From NCBI RefSeq assembly GCF_024347055.1, contig NZ_AP024896.1:186001-250000 (forward strand): a stretch of DNA of 64,000 nt, written 5' to 3'. Position numbers and translations under genes: made by a program. Under the pieces are notes generated by a model. The model had not been told where the DNA came from. It saw only the letters and a program-made list of their open reading frames with translations, and ran no database searches. This DNA comes from Vibrio porteresiae DSM 19223 (GTDB lineage Bacteria; Pseudomonadota; Gammaproteobacteria; Enterobacterales; Vibrionaceae). Within the stretch, counting starts at the first letter, position 1. The number at the start of each line of letters is the position of its first letter. Shown piece after piece: positions 44,828-52,280 of this stretch.

Positions 44828-46468
44828 TTAGGCTGGTTCACTGTCGGTTCGGTTATATATGACATCGTAGTCGTAGACTGTTTTGATCTCATGATGAATT
44901 TGTACTTCACCATGTAAATATCCGCCTTTGGATATGGCCACCGGTAATTGTGAATAACACTGCAGATGGGCTGCTTCCAGTGCTAACAGGGCGTAGGGGA
45001 TAGGATCATCCAGGCGAACGAATCGATGTGAGGCACTTGGGCGGAACGCGCCGTCATGATAATGCGCTTTGATTAGATTGTCTGCTATTCGATCGCATAG
45101 ATACAATAATTGTTGATCCTGATGCGGTAGCGCTAATTCAATCAGTGCCAGTAGCAAGTAAGCCGAGGCAAGGGAAGTCTCTGTCGCAACGTCGCTGACC
45201 TGTAAGGTCTGTGGATCCAAAGTCCCTAAACCGAAGCGTTTGAGCATAGCACTGGTGAGCTCACGCAGTTTCGGATCATCGCTTTGATGACTGGCGCGAA
45301 CCAAGGTTAATAAATAAGCCGGATCCGTTGGGGTGCGCTGTAACACCGTGCCTTTTTTGCCGTAATAACCATCGCGTTGGAATTGGTAGCCAGTCATATC
45401 CAGCCCGGTATTCCACATCGGAATAATCTCATTTTGTTCTTCATCCCAAGCGTGCGCAAAATAGGCGGTGATGCCATCAATTGCCCATTGAGCTAATTCA
45501 GGATCTTGGGCGATGCGAGCACATTCCAAAATGGCGAGTGGGTTATCCACGACCACTGGCCAACTATCACGAAACAGCACATTTGCTTCTCGCGCAATGT
45601 CGCCAAACTCAGGACCAAATTGACGTTTGGCACGATCACCAAACCAAGAAAACGTGAGGTTATCATCTTCTGGAATCGGCTCGCGCTGTTTAGGTGACGA
45701 GAATTGATATACCGGCATCCCTGTTTTGGGTGGGCGAGCTAATACAAACTGGTGATAGAGATGTTTCGCCCATACTAAGGCTTGTTTGTCACCAGTGTAA
45801 CGATAGTAGTGACAGGCGGCGTAAATCAGGTCGGTTGACGCATTCACAAAAGTCAAACCAATGGTTTCAGGTAGCTCGGGCCAACGTTTCGGATCGACCA
45901 CCGCATGAGGACGATGAGTATCGAACGGATTGCCAATCACCGCTTTGCCATATTGACCATGACGGCTGAGATCGAGGCAGTCCCAATCCAGTACATGGGC
46001 TGCCCAAAATCCGGTTAGAAATTGCTCGGTTAAAGGGCCGTCAATGCGGTGTAACTGGTCATAGAATGGGAAATGGTGTTTAAGTTCATGGACGCACTCT
46101 TTGGAGGCTGGCCCTTCGATATTGCCCTTGGTTAAGTGGACAAAGCGATGACCGCCCCAATGAAACAAACCACTTTGGGCATCACTGTAATGGTTGAGAA
46201 AATAGTGGGTGATCTCATCGGCTTGCTCTTGATAACGGGCATCTTTGGTCACGATGGAAAGGGCAACAAGGCCACGTAAAAAGTTTTGCTGACTGGCAAA
46301 GTTACTCATTGGCACTTGATGACCATCTGGGTAGGTCCAGTTGACCGGCTGCTTGGTTAACCAATCTAAGCCATCGGCCAGTAAGGGGGATTGAGTAGAG
46401 CGAGCGAGTTCAAGCACTCGTTGATAGTAGCTTTCCAGAAGTGGCAAATTGGAATGGCGTGATGACAT
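44828..46468 (-). CDS. pelW: Cytoplasmic pectate disaccharide-lyase, PL2 (PelW-like)
   Basis: 546 residues from the ATG at 46468 (MSSRHSNLPLLESYYQ), six bases after GAGG. An upstream start adds nine residues without a site. No signal peptide. The helical-barrel PL2 sequence has MSNFASQQNFLRGLVALS, GLFHWGGHRFVHLTKG, ELKHHFPFYDQLHRID and IIPMWNTGLDMTGY. In Dickeya the PL2 enzyme PelW removes unsaturated digalacturonates from the reducing end of imported oligogalacturonates. That product is the substrate of Ogl. It follows togB in the tog transcript, as in the Dickeya pelW-togMNAB cluster. Confidence 0.93.
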   Translation of the reverse strand: MSSRHSNLPLLESYYQRVLELARSTQSPLLADGLDWLTKQPVNWTYPDGHQVPMSNFASQQNFLRGLVALSIVTKDARYQEQADEITHYFLNHYSDAQSGLFHWGGHRFVHLTKGNIEGPASKECVHELKHHFPFYDQLHRIDGPLTEQFLTGFWAAHVLDWDCLDLSRHGQYGKAVIGNPFDTHRPHAVVDPKRWPELPETIGLTFVNASTDLIYAACHYYRYTGDKQALVWAKHLYHQFVLARPPKTGMPVYQFSSPKQREPIPEDDNLTFSWFGDRAKRQFGPEFGDIAREANVLFRDSWPVVVDNPLAILECARIAQDPELAQWAIDGITAYFAHAWDEEQNEIIPMWNTGLDMTGYQFQRDGYYGKKGTVLQRTPTDPAYLLTLVRASHQSDDPKLRELTSAMLKRFGLGTLDPQTLQVSDVATETSLASAYLLLALIELALPHQDQQLLYLCDRIADNLIKAHYHDGAFRPSASHRFVRLDDPIPYALLALEAAHLQCYSQLPVAISKGGYLHGEVQIHHEIKTVYDYDVIYNRTDSEPA

Positions 46469-46517
46469 AACAAACCTCAAAATACGCAGCGTCAAAGAGT
46501 CAATTTTTCTTGTTGAT

Positions 46518-46563
46518 ATATCTCACCTAACTAAATGAAATAAATAGTAATTAGGTGAGATAT
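46518..46563. other. 13-bp inverted repeat between togB and pelW
   Basis: ATATCTCACCTAA (46518-46530) and TTAGGTGAGATAT (46551-46563) are perfect arms around a 20-bp AT-rich centre. It could be a transcript-stabilising hairpin or an operator for pelW. Confidence 0.6.
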
Positions 46564-46575
46564 AACAGCAAAAAT

Positions 46576-46599
46576 GCCACCGGTATTGCTACCGGTGGC
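46576..46599 (-). terminator. Attenuator-like hairpin after togB
   Basis: GCCACCGGTA (46576-46585) and TACCGGTGGC (46590-46599) form a perfect 10-bp stem. In the minus-strand RNA the loop is GCAA, a stable GNRA tetraloop, followed by ATTTTT. It probably trims the transcript after togB so that binding protein exceeds pelW product. Confidence 0.8.
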
Positions 46600-46608
46600 G
46601 TGGGGAGG

Positions 46609-47895
46609 TTATTTAGCAATTCTCGCTAATACGCGGTTACCACGGCGCAAGAAGTTTTGCGCAGAGTCCGCAGGAGTTGATTGGCCGTAGTCAAGGTGTT
46701 CCATCTCTTCTTGGAACAGTTCCATCAACTGGGCGTTGTCAGTGTAGGTGGTTGGGGTGATCACTTGAGGCAGTTGCTGCGCTTGTGCATAACCTTCATA
46801 GGACAAGCTTGCCTTATCGATTTCACCACTTGATTTCAAAATTTCTAGGCCTTTGTGACTCATAGGAATACCACGAGCCAAACCAAGTGCTTTCACACCA
46901 TCTGGATCATTAAGCAGGAAGTTGACCAATTTAGCCGCTTCTTCTGGATGTTTGGTATTACGACCAATTGAGAACATCATTGAAGGGCGTGCAAGCAAAC
47001 CTGCGTCTGTCGCATTTGGCACCATTGGGTATGGACCTAATTCCAAAGACATTGGTGGTTGTAGGTTATCGGAGTACTTAGGCACTGCGGTATCCCACAT
47101 GTACAAGCCACCAAAACGGCCATCAATCCAAGGGCGCATTTCATACAAGTTACCTTTACCGTACGATGCGTACTCTTTAGTTGATGGGAAAACATGGCCT
47201 TTCACTTGATCCACATACATCTGGAAGAAGTCGGTCATCTCTTTCTTATCGAAATCGAGCATGTTGGTATCATGGTTGATGATGTCTTTGCCAAATTTCT
47301 GAATGTAGTAAGAGCGGTTCATTGCAAAAATATCACGTGCTTCAATCACGAGTGGGTAGTAATCCTCGCCCAGTTTTTGCTCGAAAACTTGACCGGCTTT
47401 CATCAGCTCGTCCCAGTTAGTTGGGTAAGCCAATCCTGCTTTGGCCCAAGTGTCCTTGTTATAGTAGAAGACACGAGAAGTCATACTGACAGGCAGACCT
47501 TCCAATTTGCCACTGACGGTGGTCATCTTGATGGCTTGAGCTGGGAACTGATTCACTTGCAGTGCATCTTTTTCTTGGAACATATCGTAGAAGCCTTCGC
47601 CATCACGCGAGAAAATAGGCAGCCAGTTCCAGTTGGTTTGCATTACGTCAGGTTCGGTATTACCGGCAATTTGCGTGGTTAGACGAGATAGGTGACCATC
47701 CCAACCGGTATATTCGCCCTTGACGACAATGTCTGGGTATTTTTCATGAAATTTTTCTAGCGCTTGTAAAGTGGCTTGGTGGCGGGAGTTACCACCCCAC
47801 CAAGACATGCGCAGTTCGGTTTGTGCGTAAGCACTACTAGCAATTGAGCCTAAAGCCAATGCAGTTAAGGTAGCAAGTAAGGTACGTTTCATCAT
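46609..47895 (-). CDS. togB: Oligogalacturonide ABC transporter, periplasmic binding protein TogB
   Basis: 428 residues with a Sec signal peptide (cleavage near SAYA-QTE, residue 24). This is a family 1 extracellular solute-binding protein with LRMSWWGGNSRHQATLQALE at the mature N terminus and GNTEPDVMQTNWNWLPIFSR. The last gene of the tog transporter set, it should bind oligogalacturonates and deliver them to TogMN. Order and strand match the togMNAB cluster of Dickeya. GGAGA precedes the start. Confidence 0.95.
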   Translation of the reverse strand: MMKRTLLATLTALALGSIASSAYAQTELRMSWWGGNSRHQATLQALEKFHEKYPDIVVKGEYTGWDGHLSRLTTQIAGNTEPDVMQTNWNWLPIFSRDGEGFYDMFQEKDALQVNQFPAQAIKMTTVSGKLEGLPVSMTSRVFYYNKDTWAKAGLAYPTNWDELMKAGQVFEQKLGEDYYPLVIEARDIFAMNRSYYIQKFGKDIINHDTNMLDFDKKEMTDFFQMYVDQVKGHVFPSTKEYASYGKGNLYEMRPWIDGRFGGLYMWDTAVPKYSDNLQPPMSLELGPYPMVPNATDAGLLARPSMMFSIGRNTKHPEEAAKLVNFLLNDPDGVKALGLARGIPMSHKGLEILKSSGEIDKASLSYEGYAQAQQLPQVITPTTYTDNAQLMELFQEEMEHLDYGQSTPADSAQNFLRRGNRVLARIAK

Positions 47896-47915
47896 AATAG
47901 CGTCTCCAAGCGCGT

Positions 47916-49058
47916 TTATTTTTTCAGAGAGATATTCATTTCTGTTTCTTTATCAAACACATGGGCTTTGTTCATATCGAAAATGAATTTAACCCCTTTT
48001 TGTAATTTCATATCGAGTTTGGCTTTGACATCATCAATTGGAACACGAGAAGTAAATTCGTCATTACCGATGCGGAAATAGACGAACACTTCATGGCCCA
48101 TGTTTTCCATACGAATAACATCACCCACAATGATCTGTTCGTGAGCTAATGCTTCGTCGGTTAACGCCAGCGTGATGTTGTCTGGGCGGATACCCATTAC
48201 GGTTTTCTTGTATTGGTGCGAGCGAATTAACGCCGCTTTTTCTTCAGGGATGACTAGGTGTTGACCATCCATATTGATAACCAATTTACCCTCGTGCTCT
48301 TTCAACTCGACATCAATAAGGTTCATTTCTGGAGCGCCGATAAAGCCAGCTACGAACATGTTGACGGGAGCGTTATAGAGATTTTCTGGGGTGTCGACTT
48401 GCATGATTTCACCCAATTTCATCACACAAATACGGTCGCCCATGGTCATTGCTTCTGTTTGGTCATGGGTAACGTAAACCGCGGTTGCAGGACGATTTTC
48501 GTTCTTCAGGTGTTTGTGCAAATCAGAGATACGCACACGCATTGATGCACGCAATTTAGCGTCCAAGTTAGATAAAGGTTCGTCAAACAAGAACACATCC
48601 GGTTTTTTCACGATGGCACGACCTACGGCAACACGCTGTGCCTGACCACCAGAAAGTTGACGAGGCAAGCGATCAAGCAGTTCTTCGATCTCCAAAATAC
48701 GTGCCGCTTCATGCACACGCTGGTGGATCTCTTCTTTTGGCAGTTTTTGCAGCTTCAGACCAAATGCCAGGTTTTCTTCTACCGTCATGTGTGGATACAA
48801 GGCGTAGTTTTGGAACACCATGGCGATACCACGATCTTTAGGCGCTAAGTTATTAACGACTTTGCCGCCGATGGTCACTTCGCCACCTGTGATGCTTTCC
48901 AGGCCTGCTAACATACGAAGAGTGGTGGATTTTGCGCAGCCTGATGGGCCAACAATTACCAAAAACTCACCATCTCTAATGGTCAAATCAATACCGTGAA
49001 CTGCACGAAAACCGTTTGAATACACTTTTTCAAGTTGTTTAAATTTCACTTCAGCCAT
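47916..49058 (-). CDS. togA: Oligogalacturonide ABC transporter, ATP-binding protein TogA
   Basis: 380 residues. One ABC domain has signature LSGGQAQRVA and Walker B VFLFDEPLSNLDA. Walker A reads GPSGCAKST, with Ala where many relatives have Gly. A C-terminal OB-type regulatory domain as in MalK/UgpC is present (MGIRPDNITLAL). It powers import through TogMN at the inner membrane. GGAG precedes the start, and togN ends 18 bp upstream. Such ATPases sometimes serve several sugar transporters, but here it is part of its own operon. Confidence 0.95.
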   Translation of the reverse strand: MAEVKFKQLEKVYSNGFRAVHGIDLTIRDGEFLVIVGPSGCAKSTTLRMLAGLESITGGEVTIGGKVVNNLAPKDRGIAMVFQNYALYPHMTVEENLAFGLKLQKLPKEEIHQRVHEAARILEIEELLDRLPRQLSGGQAQRVAVGRAIVKKPDVFLFDEPLSNLDAKLRASMRVRISDLHKHLKNENRPATAVYVTHDQTEAMTMGDRICVMKLGEIMQVDTPENLYNAPVNMFVAGFIGAPEMNLIDVELKEHEGKLVINMDGQHLVIPEEKAALIRSHQYKKTVMGIRPDNITLALTDEALAHEQIIVGDVIRMENMGHEVFVYFRIGNDEFTSRVPIDDVKAKLDMKLQKGVKFIFDMNKAHVFDKETEMNISLKK

Positions 49059-49076
49059 TGTTGTTACTCCGAAAAA

Positions 49077-49985
49077 TTAGCCTTTGATACCGCTGTTACT
49101 TACGCCTTCAACAAAGTATTTTTGTGACATGAAGAAGACTATGATGGACGGAATAATAGAGATGGAAGCCATTGCCAAAATCTCATTCCATTTAGCTCCT
49201 TCAGTGACGTCGATAGACATTTTCAGTGCGAGAGCGATTGGGTATTTCTCAACACTGGAGACGTAAATCAATGGACCAAGGAAGTCGTTGACTGACCACA
49301 TGAACTGGAACAGAGCAACAGAAATGATGGCTGGACGAATAACAGGCACCACCACGTACCACAGAACTTGGAAAGAGTTACAACCGTCAATCATGGCTGC
49401 TTCTTCCATATCGGTAGGTACACCACGTAAGAACTGCACCAACATGAACACAAAGAACCCTTGTGTTGCGAAGGCAACTGGCAAATACAGTGGTAGGTAA
49501 CTGTCGAGTAGGTTCATCTCACGAAACATCAAATATTGAGGAATCAACAAGACGGACTGAGGTAACAAAATGGTCGCGATCAAGGTAGCAAACCAAAATC
49601 CTTTCCAAGGGATTTCGAAGCGCGCAAACGCAAAAGCTACGATGGTAGACGACACTACGGTAAAGAGTACTTTTGGCAACACATAAGCAAAGGTATTTAT
49701 AATGTAGTGACCAAAGGTAAATTCAGTACCGGTTTTCCAACCGTTGATAAACCCTTCTAAGCTCCATTCATGTGGAATCAAACTGAGCGAAGAGAAAATC
49801 TCATGGTTCGGTTTCATGGATGCGGAAAACATCCAAAACAGTGGGTAAAGCATAGTGACACCCACGATGATCAATACGGTATAGCGAATAAAGGCATTGA
49901 TCTTTTCACGACGAATGGTGCGGTCGTTCTCTAAACGGCTCTCTTTTTCAGAAGTCGTATTCTGTGCTGTTAATGTAGTAGCCAT
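49077..49985 (-). CDS. togN: Oligogalacturonide ABC transporter, permease TogN
   Basis: 302 residues from the ATG at 49985 (MATTLTAQNTTSEKES), with a strong AGGAGG site upstream that overlaps the togM end. An upstream frame start is inside togM and not credible. Six membrane segments are visible. The EAA loop that contacts the ATPase reads EAAMIDGCNSFQVLWYVVVP. This is the second permease of the MalG type. It pairs with TogM. Confidence 0.95.
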   Translation of the reverse strand: MATTLTAQNTTSEKESRLENDRTIRREKINAFIRYTVLIIVGVTMLYPLFWMFSASMKPNHEIFSSLSLIPHEWSLEGFINGWKTGTEFTFGHYIINTFAYVLPKVLFTVVSSTIVAFAFARFEIPWKGFWFATLIATILLPQSVLLIPQYLMFREMNLLDSYLPLYLPVAFATQGFFVFMLVQFLRGVPTDMEEAAMIDGCNSFQVLWYVVVPVIRPAIISVALFQFMWSVNDFLGPLIYVSSVEKYPIALALKMSIDVTEGAKWNEILAMASISIIPSIIVFFMSQKYFVEGVSNSGIKG

Positions 49986-49986
49986 G

Positions 49987-50871
49987 TTATTTACCTCCTT
50001 TATCACCGGAATAGAACACCCAGTATTTGGATGAACGGAAGGTGATAGCGGTGAAGATTGCAACGACGATGAACAGAGCCCATGCGAGTGCGCTGCCGTA
50101 GCCCATATCGAAGAACTTGAATGCGGTTTCGTAAATGTACAGCGAGATCAAGTAAGTCGATTTCATTGGACCACCGCCTGTCACAACATAAGGAGCGGTA
50201 AATTCTTGGAACGCTTGAGTGGTCTGCATAATGAAGTTGAAGAAAATCACCGGTGTAATTAGAGGTACGGTCACTTTCAGGAACATTTGCCATTTGCTTG
50301 CCCCATCGATCATGGCTGCCTCATATTGCGATTGAGGTACGTTCTGCAATGCAGCCAAGAAGATCACCATGGCTGAGCCGAACTGCCAAGCACGCAGCAG
50401 TGTGATGGAAAACAGAGCAAAAGCGGGTTCGCCTAACCAGTTGACCGGATCAATACCGATGAATCCAAGCAACCCGTTTAGCACGCCGTCGATAGCAAAT
50501 AGGGCACGCCATAATACTGCGATGGCAATACTGCTCCCCAAAATCGAAGGGATGTAATAGGCGGTACGGAAAAAGCCAATCCCTTTCAATTTGAAGTTCA
50601 GAATGAACGCAATAAATAACGCAAAAGCCAGTTTAACTGGAATGGTCAAGAAAACGTACGCGAACGTAACGCCCATTGATTTCCAGAATAAGTCATCTTC
50701 GGTGAGCATATACCGATAGTTCTCGAGTCCCACAAACTTAGGTGCGGTCATCAAATCGTAGTCGGTGAAGCTCATCAAAAATGACGAAACAAATGGAAAG
50801 GCAGTAAACACTATCAGCCCCAGAATGTAGGGGGATAGGTATGCCAGTCCAAGCTTACGACTTTCATACAT
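49987..50871 (-). CDS. togM: Oligogalacturonide ABC transporter, permease TogM
   Basis: 294 residues from the ATG at 50871 (MYESRKLGLAYLSPYILG), preceded by GAGGACGAG. A frame extension upstream adds 27 residues without family likeness. Six membrane segments are visible, and the EAA loop reads EAAMIDGASKWQMFLKVTVP. It is the MalF-type permease and first gene of the tog transcript. One base separates its stop from the togN start. KdgR-like and CRP-like half sites lie upstream. Confidence 0.95.
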   Translation of the reverse strand: MYESRKLGLAYLSPYILGLIVFTAFPFVSSFLMSFTDYDLMTAPKFVGLENYRYMLTEDDLFWKSMGVTFAYVFLTIPVKLAFALFIAFILNFKLKGIGFFRTAYYIPSILGSSIAIAVLWRALFAIDGVLNGLLGFIGIDPVNWLGEPAFALFSITLLRAWQFGSAMVIFLAALQNVPQSQYEAAMIDGASKWQMFLKVTVPLITPVIFFNFIMQTTQAFQEFTAPYVVTGGGPMKSTYLISLYIYETAFKFFDMGYGSALAWALFIVVAIFTAITFRSSKYWVFYSGDKGGK

Positions 50872-51040
50872 TTTCTCGTCCTCGTAGTTAAGGTGATTTA
50901 CCTGAGAGTTGAATACACTCTTCCTCGCCACTCTCTGGTTTCTGCTGAACATTAAACGTACGAGAAAAGTTTATTTCCACTGCTATTTACCATAATTGTG
51001 ATCTGAAAACTCATTTTCAAAATATTTTAAATAAAAATAT

Positions 51041-51053
51041 GAAACATCGTTTC
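51041..51053. promoter_or_regulatory. KdgR-like operator upstream of togM
   Basis: GAAACATCGTTTC fits the KdgR core at every position and is nearly palindromic. It is 170 bp upstream of togM. Confidence 0.75.
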
Positions 51054-51358
51054 TTTTTATGTTTTCAATATTTTTGAAACGATATTGGATGTGCATTTAC
51101 TGAGGATTATTTACATTGATTTACGTCAAATTTTTACGATTATATAAGTGATCTAGTTAAAACTTCATAAATTATAAAATATAAGATATTGAAAAATAAA
51201 GGTATAAATTTTGTGTTTAGTTTATGGTATTTTGTTCTAGCTATGAATTAAATATTCGGATTTTTTACTTTGTAAGGAACTGAATTAAATATTTCCATTT
51301 CATTTTTATTTTTAAATATGGCGTTATTTTATTTTGATCACACAAATCTAAAAATATA

Positions 51359-51377
51359 AATGAAACATCGTTTCGTA
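51359..51377. promoter_or_regulatory. KdgR-like operator upstream of kdgM
   Basis: AATGAAACATCGTTTCGTA fits AATRAAAYRNYRTTTY fully. The core GAAACATCGTTTC is identical to the togM box, 93 bp before the kdgM start. Confidence 0.8.
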
Positions 51378-51469
51378 GATCACAAAATGTTGTTTGGCAA
51401 CTTTCTTCTGCTTTGGGTTAGAGTTAGGTTGTCCACCGTGAATCTAATAAAACAAAACGGTGTTTCAAT

Positions 51470-52195
51470 ATGAAAGCTAAAATCTTAACCTCAGCTATCC
51501 TACTGGCTATGACCAGTGTTGCCGCCAATGCAACCACCATTAACATTCGTCATGAAACCACGCCTCGTTACGACGGCCAATCTGCAAAACAAGCTGACCG
51601 TATCGCGGTAAGTAATCGTTTTAAAAATGGCGTCGGCTTCGAAGTTGAAGCGAAATGGAAAAGTGACAACGAAGATGCGTTTGGTGAACAAGAAGGCAAC
51701 GGTCAACAAGCTAACGTGAGTTATCAATATAAGTTAAATGATGCTTGGAGCTTAACTCCTCAATACAAATGGGAGTCTAGTTCCGACAAAGTGGGGCATC
51801 AATTTAACTTGACCTTAGGTTACAAAGTGAACCCAGATTGGTCAGTTTCATTCCGTCATCGTTACCACTATGAAAACAAAGTGGATGGTGACAACTCACA
51901 CTACAACCGCTGGACTTTTGCTGCGAGTTACGGCGGTTTCGATACTTGGAAGTTAGGTGGTAGCTTCGACTATACCTTCAACCCTGATTCATCTGGTCCA
52001 CGTTGGAAAGACCACCAAAACTGGTTCTCTGAAGTGAACTTTACTGGTGAATACACAGGTTTCGACAGCGGTTGGCATCCATTTACAGAAATTGGTTTTG
52101 TTCCTTACAAATCCGGTGATTACGTTTATCAAGGTAGTTCTCAAAACGATAAATGGCGTCCTCGTGTGCGTGTTGGTGTGAAATACAGCTTCTAA
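51470..52195 (+). CDS. kdgM: Oligogalacturonate-specific porin KdgM
   Basis: 241 residues with a signal peptide (cleavage near ANA-TTI at residue 22). The mature protein is a run of alternating strands, as expected for a 12-stranded barrel, with basic residues such as SVSFRHRYHYENK lining the pore and a terminal aromatic YSF, the usual outer-membrane protein end. KdgM lets oligogalacturonates cross the outer membrane. It begins the plus-strand unit that also encodes the PL9 lyase, a chemoreceptor and the pectinesterase. Confidence 0.96.
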   Translation: MKAKILTSAILLAMTSVAANATTINIRHETTPRYDGQSAKQADRIAVSNRFKNGVGFEVEAKWKSDNEDAFGEQEGNGQQANVSYQYKLNDAWSLTPQYKWESSSDKVGHQFNLTLGYKVNPDWSVSFRHRYHYENKVDGDNSHYNRWTFAASYGGFDTWKLGGSFDYTFNPDSSGPRWKDHQNWFSEVNFTGEYTGFDSGWHPFTEIGFVPYKSGDYVYQGSSQNDKWRPRVRVGVKYSF

Positions 52196-52221
52196 TCTTG
52201 ATGTCTTACTTTCGTCCACTG

Positions 52222-52262
52222 AAGGCTTATTTTGAGACTGCCGTCGAAATAGGCCTTTTTTT
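52222..52262 (+). terminator. Terminator after kdgM
   Basis: AAGGCTTATTTTGA (52222-52235) pairs with TCGAAATAGGCCTT (52244-52257) through 14 bp with two wobbles, followed by seven T. Read-through would be needed for the next genes to share the kdgM promoter. Confidence 0.85.
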
Positions 52263-52280
52263 GTTCAAGGATTTTGAAAT

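Larger units (their letters stand above)
50872..51469. other. Divergent control region between togM and kdgM
   Basis: This 598-bp AT-rich gap holds no frame of note. Two strong KdgR-like boxes lie in it, one near each gene. TGTGATC at 50997 and GATCACACA at 51335 are possible CRP half sites, but no full symmetric site was found. A weaker GAAACGATATTGG string lies at 51075. Confidence 0.6.

Noticed and set aside
50990..51345. Full CRP site upstream of togM or kdgM
   Set aside because: Only half sites (TGTGATC, GATCACACA) were found; no symmetric TGTGA-N6-TCACA.
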